From contig NZ_KB933398.1 of the NCBI RefSeq assembly GCF_000392615.1, positions 3,015,039-3,079,038 of the forward strand: DNA of 64,000 bases. Reading direction: 5' to 3'. Positions 50,920 through 59,864 of the stretch are shown here, one piece after another (the first letter of the stretch is position 1; every line of letters starts with the position of its first letter). Below the pieces are notes generated by a model. The model was not told where the DNA came from, made no database searches, and worked only from the letters and a program-made list of their open reading frames with translations. A program made the position numbers and the translations under genes. This DNA is from Lysinibacillus sphaericus OT4b.31. GTDB taxonomy: Bacteria > Bacillota > Bacilli > Bacillales_A > Planococcaceae.

Positions 50920-51525
50920 TTATTTTGCAGCTTGGAATTTAGCTTCTACTACATCCCAGTTTACTACGTTCCAGAAAGCACCGATGTAGTCTGGACGACG
51001 GTTTTGGTAGTTTAGGTAGTAAGCATGCTCCCAAACGTCTAATCCTAGAACTGGTGTTTTGCCTTCCATTACTGGAGAGTCTTGGTTTGGTGTAGATGTA
51101 ACTGCTACTGAGTCACCATCAACGATTAACCAAGCCCAGCCTGAACCGAAGCGAGTTGTTGCAGCTTTAGCAAATTCCTCTTTAAAAGCATCGAAAGAAC
51201 CGAATTTAGCGTCGATTGCTTTTGCTACTTCACCAACTGGTGCGTTTGAACCGCCTGGAGCGATTAATTCCCAGAATAATGTATGGTTAGCATGTCCGCC
51301 ACCATTGTTGCGTACAGCTGGTTGTTTGTCAGCTGGAAGTGCATCGATGTTAGCGATTAATGCATTAATATCTTTATCTGCAAATTCAGTGCCTTCAACT
51401 GCTGCGTTTAAATTTGTTACATAAGTATTGTGGTGTTTAGAATGGTGAATCTCCATTGTTTTAGCATCAATATGTGGTTCTAATGCGTCATATGCGTAAG
51501 TTAATTGTGGTAATTCGTAAGCCAT
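50920..51525 (-). CDS. sodA: Superoxide dismutase (Mn type)
   Basis: The 201-residue enzyme has the metal ligands in [13 protein letters not shown] (His), [10 protein letters not shown] (His) and [12 protein letters not shown] (Asp and His). The [10 protein letters not shown] and TPNQDSPV patterns fit Mn-dependent SodA. It disproportionates superoxide in the cytoplasm. AGGGAGG precedes the ATG; it is monocistronic. Confidence 0.96.
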   Translation of the reverse strand: MAYELPQLTYAYDALEPHIDAKTMEIHHSKHHNTYVTNLNAAVEGTEFADKDINALIANIDALPADKQPAVRNNGGGHANHTLFWELIAPGGSNAPVGEVAKAIDAKFGSFDAFKEEFAKAATTRFGSGWAWLIVDGDSVAVTSTPNQDSPVMEGKTPVLGLDVWEHAYYLNYQNRRPDYIGAFWNVVNWDVVEAKFQAAK

Positions 51526-51754
51526 TGTTAAGTTCCTCCCTAGATTAAAGAATAATTAGTACATACATAGATTATCAAAATTGGTCAAACCATTCAATGA
51601 AAAATATCTCAAATCCAAGATTTCAGCCTTTTGACTGAAAAACCAATTCGATTACTATCATACCCGCTCGCTAATTTTGTTAAACATCGGCTCAATTGTA
51701 TTAGCGTATTAGCATTCAACGTTTGACTCCCCGGTATCTATGCATCTGTTAAAG

Positions 51755-52234
51755 TTAAATAGTTATAAAGAAAACAACAATCATTACGACTTGAATAACC
51801 CCTTTTACTACAGTTGATGTTAAAAAACCTATAAGTGAACCAATGCCACTTTTTACAGCTTCATTAACTGTACGTCGCTCCACTGCCAGCTCTGCAATAA
51901 CAGCTCCTAAAAATGGACCTATTAATATCCCAGCAATAGGAATAACGAATGGGCCAATTAATAAACCAATTGTACTGCCCCACATGCCCGCATTCGAGCC
52001 ACCGAACTTTTTTATACCAAATGCATTTGCGACCGTATCAGCACCGAATAGTAATACAACAAATAATATTTCAATTGCCCAGAACCACCAGCTTAAATCA
52101 GCAAATGAGAAAAATAATCCATATAGTAAAAAACCACCTAATAGAAAAATTACACCAGGTATAATCGGGTACACGAGCCCAACAAAAGATATGATAAAGC
52201 AGGCAATGACCAATATCCATCCAACAACTTCCAT
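51755..52234 (-). CDS. DUF456 membrane protein (YqgC-like)
   Basis: With the ATG at 52234 (AGGAGAG upstream) the product is 159 residues with four or five membrane helices and Gly-rich loops (GMWGSTIGLLIGPFVIPIAGILIGPFLGA), the DUF456 pattern. It lies beside sodA as yqgC does in B. subtilis. Function unknown. Confidence 0.85.
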   Translation of the reverse strand: MEVVGWILVIACFIISFVGLVYPIIPGVIFLLGGFLLYGLFFSFADLSWWFWAIEILFVVLLFGADTVANAFGIKKFGGSNAGMWGSTIGLLIGPFVIPIAGILIGPFLGAVIAELAVERRTVNEAVKSGIGSLIGFLTSTVVKGVIQVVMIVVFFITI

Positions 52235-52300
52235 AAAATTTCTCTCCTTTTGCCTCACATTGCCTTTTATACGTAGGGTACTATAAAAAGTTTCACAATT

Positions 52301-53947
52301 TTAATAACGAATACCTAAAATAGAATCTGCGATATTGACGGCATGATCGCCAATACGCTCTAAATTACTGACGATATCCGTGTAGACGACCCCCGCTGCA
52401 CCGCTACATTCATTCGTATTTAAGCGCGCAATATGTTTTTGTCTTAGTTTATCCTCCATATCATCAATTAAACTTTCTAGCTCAGTGACTTCTTGCGCTA
52501 GACTAAGGCTGGCTGTATCAAGAGCCTCGATGCTTTTACGTACCGCTTCAATCGCTAGACTAAACATTCCTATTAAATCTTGGCGCGCTGATTTACTCAA
52601 ACTTACCTCATGGTGATCCTTATACTGTAAAAGTTCTAAAATATTTTCGAAATGGTCACCAATTCGTTCAATATCCCGTACATTCGTTAACAGAGTATGA
52701 TGACGAACCGAATCTGCACGAGACAGCGGTTGTTTAGACACCATCACGAGATAGTTGGTAATTTCTTTATCTAAATGATTAAGTGCTACTTCTAATTGTA
52801 GGACTGTCGGGATATGCTCTGCCTCACCTGTTTTCATATATAAAAAGGTTTCTTCCAAACCACGTAATGCATGGTCACCCATACGTAAAACCTCTTCTTT
52901 CGCCTGACCAAGTGCAATAGCTGGTGAAGAATCAATGAACGAAGGGTCCAGATGTTTTGTCGTAACATCTATATTGCCATCATGCCCTGGCAGTATTTTC
53001 GTAACTAGGATTGACAAGCCACCAATAAACGGTAATTGAATCAGCATATTAAAAATGTTAAACGAGCCATGTGCCACAGCTATTTGCATACGTGCCTCTA
53101 AATGGAACAGTTCACTTATCCATTGGACATACTGCATAAAAGGTGCAAAAAACAACATAAAAATCACTGTTCCTATGACGTTAAATAGCACATGTGCCGC
53201 TGCTGCCCGCTTTGCATAAATAGAAGCACCAAACGATGCTAAAACTGCTGTAATAGTCGTGCCAATATTTTCGCCAAATAAGATGGGTAAGGCACTTTCC
53301 AAACCAATTAAATGTTCTGCATATAAGCCTTGTAATACTCCGACAGTTGCTGTAGAGCTTTGTACAAGCAACGTAAAAAGTGTACCAAGAAAAACGCCTA
53401 AAATGGGTTGGTCACTTAAAAGTACAGTTAATGAAGCAAAATCAGCTAATTGGTGAAGCATCTGCATACTTGTGCTCATAAGCTCAAGCCCTAAAAACAG
53501 ACCGCCAAAGCCAAATAAAACTTGACCAACATGGCGATATATTGCTCTTTTAAAGAAAAATAAAAATGCCGCTCCAATCGCGAGTAGCGGATAAAAATAA
53601 ATACCAATATCAATGCCGATAATAAATGCTGTTAATGTCGTACCAATATTCGCACCCATTATTACGCCAATTGCTTGACGTAATGTTAAAAAGCCAGCAC
53701 TAACTAGTCCAACTGTAATGACTGTCGTTGCAGAGCTCGACTGGATACAAACTGTCACAATAATTCCGACTAGTACACCCATGAACGGATTTGTCGTAAA
53801 ACGATTCAACCATTCGCGCAGTCGATCATCTGCTGATTTTTGTAGACCTTCCCCCATTAATTTGATGGAAAATAAAAAGACCCCTAAACCGCCTAAAAAT
53901 TGAAATAGTATGCTTTGCCAATCTATTGTCAATTGTATTCGCTCCAA
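52301..53947 (-). CDS. Na+/phosphate cotransporter with PhoU-like C-terminal domain
   Basis: The 548-residue protein has two inverted Na/Pi transport repeats with signature QSSSATTVITVG (about 69-80) and QSSTATVGVLQG (about 196-207), about eight membrane helices. A C-terminal PhoU-like helical domain (about 345-548) carries ERIGDHFENI and ERIGDHAVNIAD metal motifs. It resembles B. subtilis YqeW. It is a low-affinity phosphate route next to the high-affinity pst genes. Confidence 0.9.
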   Translation of the reverse strand: MERIQLTIDWQSILFQFLGGLGVFLFSIKLMGEGLQKSADDRLREWLNRFTTNPFMGVLVGIIVTVCIQSSSATTVITVGLVSAGFLTLRQAIGVIMGANIGTTLTAFIIGIDIGIYFYPLLAIGAAFLFFFKRAIYRHVGQVLFGFGGLFLGLELMSTSMQMLHQLADFASLTVLLSDQPILGVFLGTLFTLLVQSSTATVGVLQGLYAEHLIGLESALPILFGENIGTTITAVLASFGASIYAKRAAAAHVLFNVIGTVIFMLFFAPFMQYVQWISELFHLEARMQIAVAHGSFNIFNMLIQLPFIGGLSILVTKILPGHDGNIDVTTKHLDPSFIDSSPAIALGQAKEEVLRMGDHALRGLEETFLYMKTGEAEHIPTVLQLEVALNHLDKEITNYLVMVSKQPLSRADSVRHHTLLTNVRDIERIGDHFENILELLQYKDHHEVSLSKSARQDLIGMFSLAIEAVRKSIEALDTASLSLAQEVTELESLIDDMEDKLRQKHIARLNTNECSGAAGVVYTDIVSNLERIGDHAVNIADSILGIRY

Positions 53948-54126
53948 TTCCTACATCTCTACTACTCTATTTCTAATCATTAAATGAAAAAGTACAAAAA
54001 GTAAAGAAAACCTTTAACTTTTTTACATAATGTTAACATTTTAGCATTAGATCCACAGGCAATCGAATTCAATTCATACCTTGTCACAAATGAACATGGT
54101 AGAATAGCGATTGGAGGAGATATTTT

Positions 54127-54636
54127 ATGAAACACTCACAACTATTTATTGATAGCCTGATTCATCCTAAAAAACTAGCTGCCTATCGTCTATTACCGAT
54201 CGGAAAGGTTATTCAATACACCTTTCTACTAGTTAGCTTTGTTACAGTTTTCTCATTCGGCCGTTTCACAGCTGGGATGTCTATCGATACCTTTGATATT
54301 AGCGGAATGACGGAATACATAGAAGATATTAAATGGCTATTATATCCGGCAACATTCATCATGCTTTTTGTCTTTACTACCATGCTAATTTTTGCGCAAA
54401 TCGCCATTTACGCCTTAGCAGGTCTGTTTATATTGAAAGTCATGAAACGCCGTGGTGAATACCGTCATATATGGCGCACAACAACGTTCGCTATTACCTG
54501 GGCGACTATCTTAAGTACCCTTTCAGAATACTTACCTACTAGCAATACGATTATCTCAATAATATCGCTACTCTTAACAATTACTCTATTAATCGTAGCC
54601 TTTACAAAATATCCAAAACAACCAATTGCAAAATAA
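54127..54636 (+). CDS. DUF1189 membrane protein (YqgB-like)
   Basis: The 169-residue protein starts behind GGAGGAG and has four membrane helices (the last within SIISLLLTITLLIVAF). The N-terminal FIDSLIHPKKLAAYRLLPIGKVIQY is typical of DUF1189. It sits between the sodA and ispG neighbourhoods, like yqgB of B. subtilis. Function unknown. Confidence 0.8.
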   Translation: MKHSQLFIDSLIHPKKLAAYRLLPIGKVIQYTFLLVSFVTVFSFGRFTAGMSIDTFDISGMTEYIEDIKWLLYPATFIMLFVFTTMLIFAQIAIYALAGLFILKVMKRRGEYRHIWRTTTFAITWATILSTLSEYLPTSNTIISIISLLLTITLLIVAFTKYPKQPIAK

Positions 54637-54688
54637 TGTGCATGATTCCCCTCTCTTCTCAATATAGTGTAGAAAAGGAGGGGATTTT

Positions 54689-55033
54689 TTGCGAGCATTA
54701 ATTTTAACAGCTATTATTGTACTTATCGTCTTTGTTGTGAAAATAGATTTAACGGAAGGGACATTACCACTCGCTGCTTTTTATCCTAAAGAAACAGCAA
54801 ACGCCCTTTGTGAAGAACAACGAGAGCCAAATTATATCAGTGTACAAACCATTCAAGGTGATACTCTCCATAGCTTATTTGCACTACATCCTGCAAAAGT
54901 ACCCATGACCTTTCCAGAAAGACTACAGCTCTTTTATGAATTAAACCCACATTTACAGTTACAGGCACTTGTTCCTGGCGAAAATATTAAGCTTCCGCTG
55001 TCATTTGAATTCCACAACAAATGCAGAAAATGA
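54689..55033 (+). CDS. Small secreted or anchored LysM-like protein (YqfZ-like)
   Basis: The TTG start follows AAAAGGAGGGG. The 114-residue product has an N-terminal hydrophobic helix and then a short LysM-like segment (ISVQTIQGDTLHSLFALHP ... LFYELNPHLQLQALVPGENIKLP), suggesting binding to peptidoglycan. It lies upstream of ispG, where B. subtilis has yqfZ. Two Cys residues could form a disulfide outside the cell. Confidence 0.72.
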   Translation: MRALILTAIIVLIVFVVKIDLTEGTLPLAAFYPKETANALCEEQREPNYISVQTIQGDTLHSLFALHPAKVPMTFPERLQLFYELNPHLQLQALVPGENIKLPLSFEFHNKCRK

Positions 55034-55129
55034 AAAGTTAACGTTTCTTCCTTGTCCTTATTTTCTTACACTGCTAAAATAAATGACAGTGACGGCTGAA
55101 AGTAGTGGCCCGAAAAGGAGAGAAAGTTA

Positions 55130-56245
55130 ATGAGTGAAATTTGTCACCGTTCAAAAACACGTCCTGTACGTGTCGGTAATTTAACAATAGGTGGTAGTAA
55201 TGAATTATTCATTCAAAGTATGTGTACAACAAAAACACATGATGTCGAAGCAACAGTCGCAGAAATTCTTCGCCTAGAAGAAGCAGGCTGTCAGGTCGTT
55301 CGTGTCGCAGTGCCTGATGAGCGAGCAGCTGATGCGATTGCAGAAATCAAGAAACGTATCAATATTCCATTAGTAGCTGATATTCACTTTGACTATAAAT
55401 TAGCATTAAAAGCGATTGAAAATGGTATCGATAAAGTTCGTATTAACCCAGGTAATATCGGGCGTAAAGAAAAAGTAGAAGCCGTTGTTAACGCAGCCAA
55501 AGCTAAAGGTATTCCCATTCGTATTGGTGTAAACGCTGGTTCGTTAGAGCGTCACATTTTAGAAAAATACGGTTACCCAACAGCAGACGGCATGGTAGAG
55601 TCTGCGCTACACCATATTAAAATTTTGGAAGACTTAGATTTCCATGATATTATCGTGTCGATGAAAGCATCAGACGTCAATTTAGCAATCGAGGCCTATG
55701 AAAAAGCTGCTAAAGCCTTTGATTATCCACTTCACCTCGGGATTACTGAATCAGGTACATTATTTGCAGGTACTGTAAAATCAGCTGCCGGCCTTGGGGC
55801 AATCTTGTCAAAAGGAATCGGGAACACGCTACGTATCTCCCTTTCCGCTGATCCTGTTGAAGAAGTAAAAGTAGCACGTGAACTATTAAAATCATTTGGT
55901 TTAGCCTCTAACATGGCTACACTTATTTCTTGTCCAACATGTGGTCGTATTGAAATTGACCTCATCTCTATTGCCAATGAAGTAGAAGAATACATTTCTA
56001 CACTCAATGTACCGTTAAAAGTAGCAGTTCTTGGCTGTGCGGTAAACGGACCAGGTGAAGCACGCGAAGCAGATATCGGTATCGCTGGCGCACGTGGGGA
56101 AGGTTTGTTATTCATGAAAGGCAAAACAGTACGTAAAGTACCTGAAAAAACAATGGTTGAAGAGCTGAAAAAAGAAATCGATAAATTGGCTACTGAAATG
56201 GCAGAGAAACGCGCGGCTGAAGAAGCAGAAAAAGCGAACGCCTAA
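55130..56245 (+). CDS. ispG: (E)-4-hydroxy-3-methylbut-2-enyl-diphosphate synthase
   Basis: The 371-residue enzyme of the non-mevalonate isoprenoid pathway has the TIM-barrel N-terminus ([19 protein letters not shown] start, [15 protein letters not shown]) and the [4Fe-4S] ligands in [12 protein letters not shown] and [12 protein letters not shown]. It reductively opens methylerythritol cyclodiphosphate to HMBPP. AAGGAGAG precedes the ATG. The nucleotidase-like gene follows after 12 bases, probably co-transcribed. Confidence 0.96.
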   Translation: MSEICHRSKTRPVRVGNLTIGGSNELFIQSMCTTKTHDVEATVAEILRLEEAGCQVVRVAVPDERAADAIAEIKKRINIPLVADIHFDYKLALKAIENGIDKVRINPGNIGRKEKVEAVVNAAKAKGIPIRIGVNAGSLERHILEKYGYPTADGMVESALHHIKILEDLDFHDIIVSMKASDVNLAIEAYEKAAKAFDYPLHLGITESGTLFAGTVKSAAGLGAILSKGIGNTLRISLSADPVEEVKVARELLKSFGLASNMATLISCPTCGRIEIDLISIANEVEEYISTLNVPLKVAVLGCAVNGPGEAREADIGIAGARGEGLLFMKGKTVRKVPEKTMVEELKKEIDKLATEMAEKRAAEEAEKANA

Positions 56246-56257
56246 GGAGGTGCTAGC

Positions 56258-56842
56258 ATGAAAAAGCCTCGTTTTGGTATCGATATTGATGGCACAGTGA
56301 CCTGTCCGAGTACACTTATTCCACATATTAACAAGCAATATAATGTCAACATTACATTAGATGATGTGTGCGAATATGACTTTTTGTCTGCATTTCCACA
56401 TCCTATAGACCGTCTGGCGTTCAATACATGGTTTAAAGCAAACGAGCCTTACATGTATGAAGTTTCAGAAGCCGCCAAAGATGCTAAAGACATTTTAAAT
56501 GCTTGGCAAAATAACTATGAGTTGTATTACATTTCTGCACGTGGTGAGAATGTATCAGATATAACGTTGAATTGGTTTAAATCTCAAGCAATCCCGTACG
56601 ATCACATCGAATTGATTGGTAGTCATGATAAGCTGGCAGCGGCAAAAAAGCATAACGTTGCTGCTTTCTTCGAAGATAAGCATGATAATGCAGTGATGCT
56701 AGCCGAGGAGTTAAAAATACCTGTTGTGTTATTCGATACACCCTATAATCGACTTGCAGTACCTGACAATGTCATACGTGTCTATAACTGGAAAGAAGCC
56801 AATCAATTCATTACAAACTATTTTAAAGAACAGTTGCGCTAA
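56258..56842 (+). CDS. HAD-superfamily 5'-nucleotidase-like phosphatase (YqfW-like)
   Basis: The 194-residue protein has the HAD motif I FGIDIDGTVTCP (nucleophile Asp and the +2 Asp), motif II-like ISARGE with a Thr/Ser position, and motif IV AFFEDKHDNAVML. This order fits the deoxyribonucleotidase-like NT5C group. It lies 12 bases after ispG with AGGAGG. A nucleotide monophosphate is the likely substrate. Confidence 0.82.
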   Translation: MKKPRFGIDIDGTVTCPSTLIPHINKQYNVNITLDDVCEYDFLSAFPHPIDRLAFNTWFKANEPYMYEVSEAAKDAKDILNAWQNNYELYYISARGENVSDITLNWFKSQAIPYDHIELIGSHDKLAAAKKHNVAAFFEDKHDNAVMLAEELKIPVVLFDTPYNRLAVPDNVIRVYNWKEANQFITNYFKEQLR

Positions 56843-56995
56843 AGTGCGCCCATACATCCACCAGCTGCTTGCTCGTCCGAAGCAATAGTAATACTCTACC
56901 TAAGGAAACGAGCGACCACGAAGATGTAACGTGTTAGCCTAGACGATATCTACGTACTTCGTTATCAACAGCTAAAAAACGATTGTTTCATAATA

Positions 56996-57036
56996 AAAAG
57001 AGTCGTGTTCACTTTGCTGAACACGACTCTTTTTTA
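56996..57036 (+). terminator. Intrinsic terminator of the ispG unit
   Basis: AAAAAGAGTCGTGTTC pairs with GAACACGACTCTTTTTT around an 8-base loop. It is usable on both strands. The 150 bases between the stop and this hairpin show no gene. Confidence 0.92.
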
Positions 57037-57062
57037 CTACGAACAAAAGGCCATTCAACAGA

Positions 57063-57191
57063 TTAAACCTCCAGTATCCCCCGAACCCATCGATCAACAA
57101 AGCTTTCGAACGTAATACCATAGTTGTCGTATATTGCATGATACACAAAATAAGTTCCTAACCTTTCCAGTATTTCATCGTTAATCTTCAT
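57063..57191 (-). CDS. Small 42-residue protein, unknown
   Basis: An ATG at 57191 has AAAAGGAGC nine bases upstream and opens a 42-codon frame (MKINDEILERLGTYFVYHAI to FVDRWVRGILEV). The predicted product is helical with amphipathic character. The frame ends shortly before the ispG terminator, which would also terminate it on the minus strand. No family is recognised. The ribosome site and the bidirectional terminator are the support. Confidence 0.55.
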   Translation of the reverse strand: MKINDEILERLGTYFVYHAIYDNYGITFESFVDRWVRGILEV

Positions 57192-57393
57192 AACAAACAG
57201 CTCCTTTTCTTTGGAATTAAGTTACGAAGTTTTAAGACCTTCTACCTTTCCCTACCAGACATGGCCTTCAAAACAAGAGTTTCACATAGTATCGTTGCAA
57301 AAACGACACAATCTCATCACCTCATGCCCTTTTTTCATGTTTTCCTTTTCGCTAATATAGTAAATAACAACTTGCTTTCTGGAGGGATTACTT

Positions 57394-57888
57394 GTGAAAT
57401 GGATGACCAAAGTTATTTGTATCATATGCCTCTCTACATTACTTGTAGGCTGTGGCGATCGACTAACCGAAATTAAAGATGCCGCATCTGGCATTTCCTC
57501 AGCAGCTGACTCAGCAGCTACTGCAGTTAGCCGTGATGTTCACGCGATCAGAGCGATTCCGATTGACTACAACGACAAAACATTTACTGCTAATGACTTA
57601 TTTAAAACTATTTTACGTGACGTACGCTGGGATTATGACGCTAAGCACAACGAGCTACAAGTACATGGCACTTGGCAACCACCATTATTTTCTGAGCAAG
57701 GCTGGGACGATACTATACAGAAACAGCTTGCTGAAACTGGTTTGGTCACTGTTACATGCACGATTAAAGGCGATAAAATCGACCGTGCCCTCACCGAGTT
57801 AAAGCTTGTCTATAATAATGAAATAATGTACCAAATGAATGGCGAAGAGGCTCTTCATTATCTATATGATACATACTTACAAAAGTAA
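57394..57888 (+). CDS. Putative lipoprotein
   Basis: The GTG start follows GGAGGG. The 164-residue product has a lipoprotein signal with lipobox LVGC (Cys at 20). An Ala/Ser-rich helix follows (AASGISSAADSAATAVSRDVHA), then a mixed domain with WDYDAKHNELQVHGTW. It should sit on the outer face of the membrane. No family is recognised. Confidence 0.7.
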   Translation: MKWMTKVICIICLSTLLVGCGDRLTEIKDAASGISSAADSAATAVSRDVHAIRAIPIDYNDKTFTANDLFKTILRDVRWDYDAKHNELQVHGTWQPPLFSEQGWDDTIQKQLAETGLVTVTCTIKGDKIDRALTELKLVYNNEIMYQMNGEEALHYLYDTYLQK

Positions 57889-57895
57889 ATTTCTT

Positions 57896-57936
57896 AGCTT
57901 TTCTAGCGATTATTTCGCCTAGAAGAGCTATTTTTA
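57896..57936 (+). terminator. Intrinsic terminator after the lipoprotein gene
   Basis: AGCTTTTCTAG pairs with CTAGAAGAGCT around an 11-base loop, followed by five T. Confidence 0.85.
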
Positions 57937-58039
57937 TGTAATGGCCTACTACGTAAAGTTTAATTTCAATACCCCTCCCTTCTCATCTCCTATATACTAA
58001 AATAATAGCTTTATATTTTTTCACAAAGGGGTTTTGGCT

Positions 58040-59230
58040 ATGAATAAAAAGCATGCTGGCGTTTTACTGGGGGGTGTCCTGTTGCTTGTCATTGCGATGG
58101 GCATCAGTCGTTTCGCGTTCACACCGATTTTACCGTTTATGCGGAGAGACGCGGGTTTCACACTAGAAACAGCTGGGTATTTAGCATCTAGCAATTATGT
58201 TGGCTATTTTTTGGGGGCTTTATGGGCAGGATTTTTGTTTAGACGTAAAAAATACTTATTATTAGTTAGTGTTATAGTGAATATCCTATCGGTTATTTGG
58301 ATGGGTCTTACAGAGGCATTTTTTATATGGATGTTGTTGCGCTTTGTTGCAGGTGTTACAGGCGGACTTATTTTTGTCTTAACGTCCAGCATTATTATGG
58401 ATTACCTAGCGCAGGTGATTTTAACAAAATGGTCTGGCTATTTATTTAGTGGGATTGGGCTTGGTATCGCCATTTCAGGCTTACTTGTGCCTTACTTAGA
58501 GCTTTCTTATACATGGAAAGGCGCATGGCTAGGACTTGGGTTTCTTTCACTTGTCTTTTTCTGTATCACCCTTGTCACATGGCGCAAGTTAACCATTCAA
58601 GATGGGGTAAAGAAAGTGTCTACGGCTAGCGGAAAGATGACAGCTGGTTTTATGCCATGGCTGATTGCTTCATATGGTTTAGAGGGGCTTGGCTATATTA
58701 TAACGGGTACATTTTTAGTAGACATTATTCATAATATCCCTACATTATCAGCCTATTCTTCATATAGCTGGGTAGTGGTTGGTTTAGCTGCTGTGCCATC
58801 TGCCCCTGTATGGATTATGCTGTTATCGAAATATTCACCTGTAACCATATTATCGGTTGCATATGTGATGCAGGTTGTCGGCATTATTCTGCCAGTCTTT
58901 TCACAAACCGTTCCTAGCGTACTCATTTCAGCGTTTTTATTTGGTATGACCTTTGTTGGTATTGTAACGATGACCACATCCTATGCTAGACAAGTATTTC
59001 CTAGCCAGAGTAACGCAGTGGTTTCTGTGTTAACAACATTTTATGCATTCGGACAAATTATCGGACCGATTATTGCGGGTAAATTGGCCGCTTATTATGA
59101 TAGCTATAAAGCAGCCTTACTTTTCGCTGGGATTATGGTTTTTGCAGCCCTTGTGATTATGCTCATCGGCCATTACAAAACACATGTACGTATGGACAGT
59201 CACAATAATGGTATATCCATCGAAACATAG
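58040..59230 (+). CDS. Major facilitator transporter (YbfB/YjiJ-like)
   Basis: With the ATG at 58040 (AAGGGG eight bases upstream) the product is 396 residues with 12 predicted membrane helices. The N-terminal MGISRFAFTPILPFMRRDAGFTLETAGYLASSNYVGYF pattern is typical of the YbfB/YjiJ branch of MFS. Substrate unknown. It has its own terminator-like hairpin immediately after the stop. Confidence 0.82.
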   Translation: MNKKHAGVLLGGVLLLVIAMGISRFAFTPILPFMRRDAGFTLETAGYLASSNYVGYFLGALWAGFLFRRKKYLLLVSVIVNILSVIWMGLTEAFFIWMLLRFVAGVTGGLIFVLTSSIIMDYLAQVILTKWSGYLFSGIGLGIAISGLLVPYLELSYTWKGAWLGLGFLSLVFFCITLVTWRKLTIQDGVKKVSTASGKMTAGFMPWLIASYGLEGLGYIITGTFLVDIIHNIPTLSAYSSYSWVVVGLAAVPSAPVWIMLLSKYSPVTILSVAYVMQVVGIILPVFSQTVPSVLISAFLFGMTFVGIVTMTTSYARQVFPSQSNAVVSVLTTFYAFGQIIGPIIAGKLAAYYDSYKAALLFAGIMVFAALVIMLIGHYKTHVRMDSHNNGISIET

Positions 59231-59266
59231 AAGCTACGCTGTGCCATGTGCACAGCGTAGCTTCTA
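59228..59266 (+). terminator. Perfect 16-bp hairpin after the MFS gene
   Basis: AGAAGCTACGCTGTGC pairs exactly with its complement across a 5-base loop. The T-tract after it is interrupted (ATGTATTTA). Confidence 0.75.
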
Positions 59267-59361
59267 TGTATTTACATATCAAAATTGGTATGAACCAGCC
59301 ATGAAATCAGTGCATACTTTCTCAAAAAATCTTACAATTTTGAAATATACGAGCCTATTAT

Positions 59362-59411
59362 TTGAATTCTATTAAACCATCACGTTATAATCAAAGTATC
59401 ACGTGATGGTT
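59362..59411 (+). promoter_or_regulatory. Promoter and inverted-repeat operator of the MerR gene
   Basis: TTGAAT (59362-59367), 18 bases, TATAAT (59386-59391) make a good vegetative promoter. An 11-bp perfect inverted repeat AACCATCACGT/ACGTGATGGTT (59375-59385 and 59401-59411) straddles the -10. The position suits autoregulation by the MerR protein encoded next. Confidence 0.6.
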
Positions 59412-59424
59412 CGGAGGTGTTTGT

Positions 59425-59829
59425 ATTGGGACAGAGAAATTAAGAATTGGCGAATTTGCAGAAAAAACAGGCATTACTAAAAGAACAATTGATTACTATA
59501 CAAATATTGGTCTGTTAGTAGCTGAACGATCTGCATCGAATTATCGCTACTATGAACCTACTATGATTGACCGGCTCCATTATATCGAGCAACGCAAACT
59601 GGAGGGTCTGTCACTTGAAGAAATACAGCACGAACTAAATATCACACCGTATGAAGAAATTGATGTCCAAACGCTTCGCTTAAAAATGCAAGATTTGGAG
59701 CATGATGTCACGTCTCTACTTGCGCAGATGGACAAACAAGACCAAAAAAATATACAAACAATCAAAAAAAATGTTTCGCCTGAAAGTATTGCACTTATGC
59801 AATCTTTACTACTACTCATTAATAATTAG
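59425..59829 (+). CDS. MerR-family regulator with non-standard ATT start or a lost base
   Basis: The frame from the ATT at 59425 encodes 134 residues with a complete MerR N-terminal helix-turn-helix (LRIGEFAEKTGITKRTIDYYTNIGLL, then SNYRYYEPTMIDRLHYI) and a dimerisation helix. No ATG, GTG or TTG lies in frame before 59563, which would remove the DNA-binding domain. GGAGG is seven bases before the ATT. Either ATT is the start, as in infC, or one G is missing from GGG at 59428-59430, because TTGGGGACA would give a TTG start. The CNNM-type gene follows, a pairing like cueR-yhdP in B. subtilis. The C-terminus lacks a clear metal-binding Cys pair. Confidence 0.78.
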   Translation: MGTEKLRIGEFAEKTGITKRTIDYYTNIGLLVAERSASNYRYYEPTMIDRLHYIEQRKLEGLSLEEIQHELNITPYEEIDVQTLRLKMQDLEHDVTSLLAQMDKQDQKNIQTIKKNVSPESIALMQSLLLLINN

Positions 59830-59864
59830 GAGGTGACGTTCTGTTTTAACAGAACGACTATTTG
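59828..59864 (+). promoter_or_regulatory. Hairpin-spaced ribosome binding site of the CNNM-type gene
   Basis: AGGAGG (59828-59833), three bases, then a perfect 7-bp stem with a 6-base loop (CGTTCTG / TTTTAA / CAGAACG, 59837-59856), five bases, and the TTG at 59862. Unfolded spacing is 28; folded it is eight. An in-frame stop at 59847 excludes an earlier start. The geometry matches the sheath gene at 18894-18930. Confidence 0.7.
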
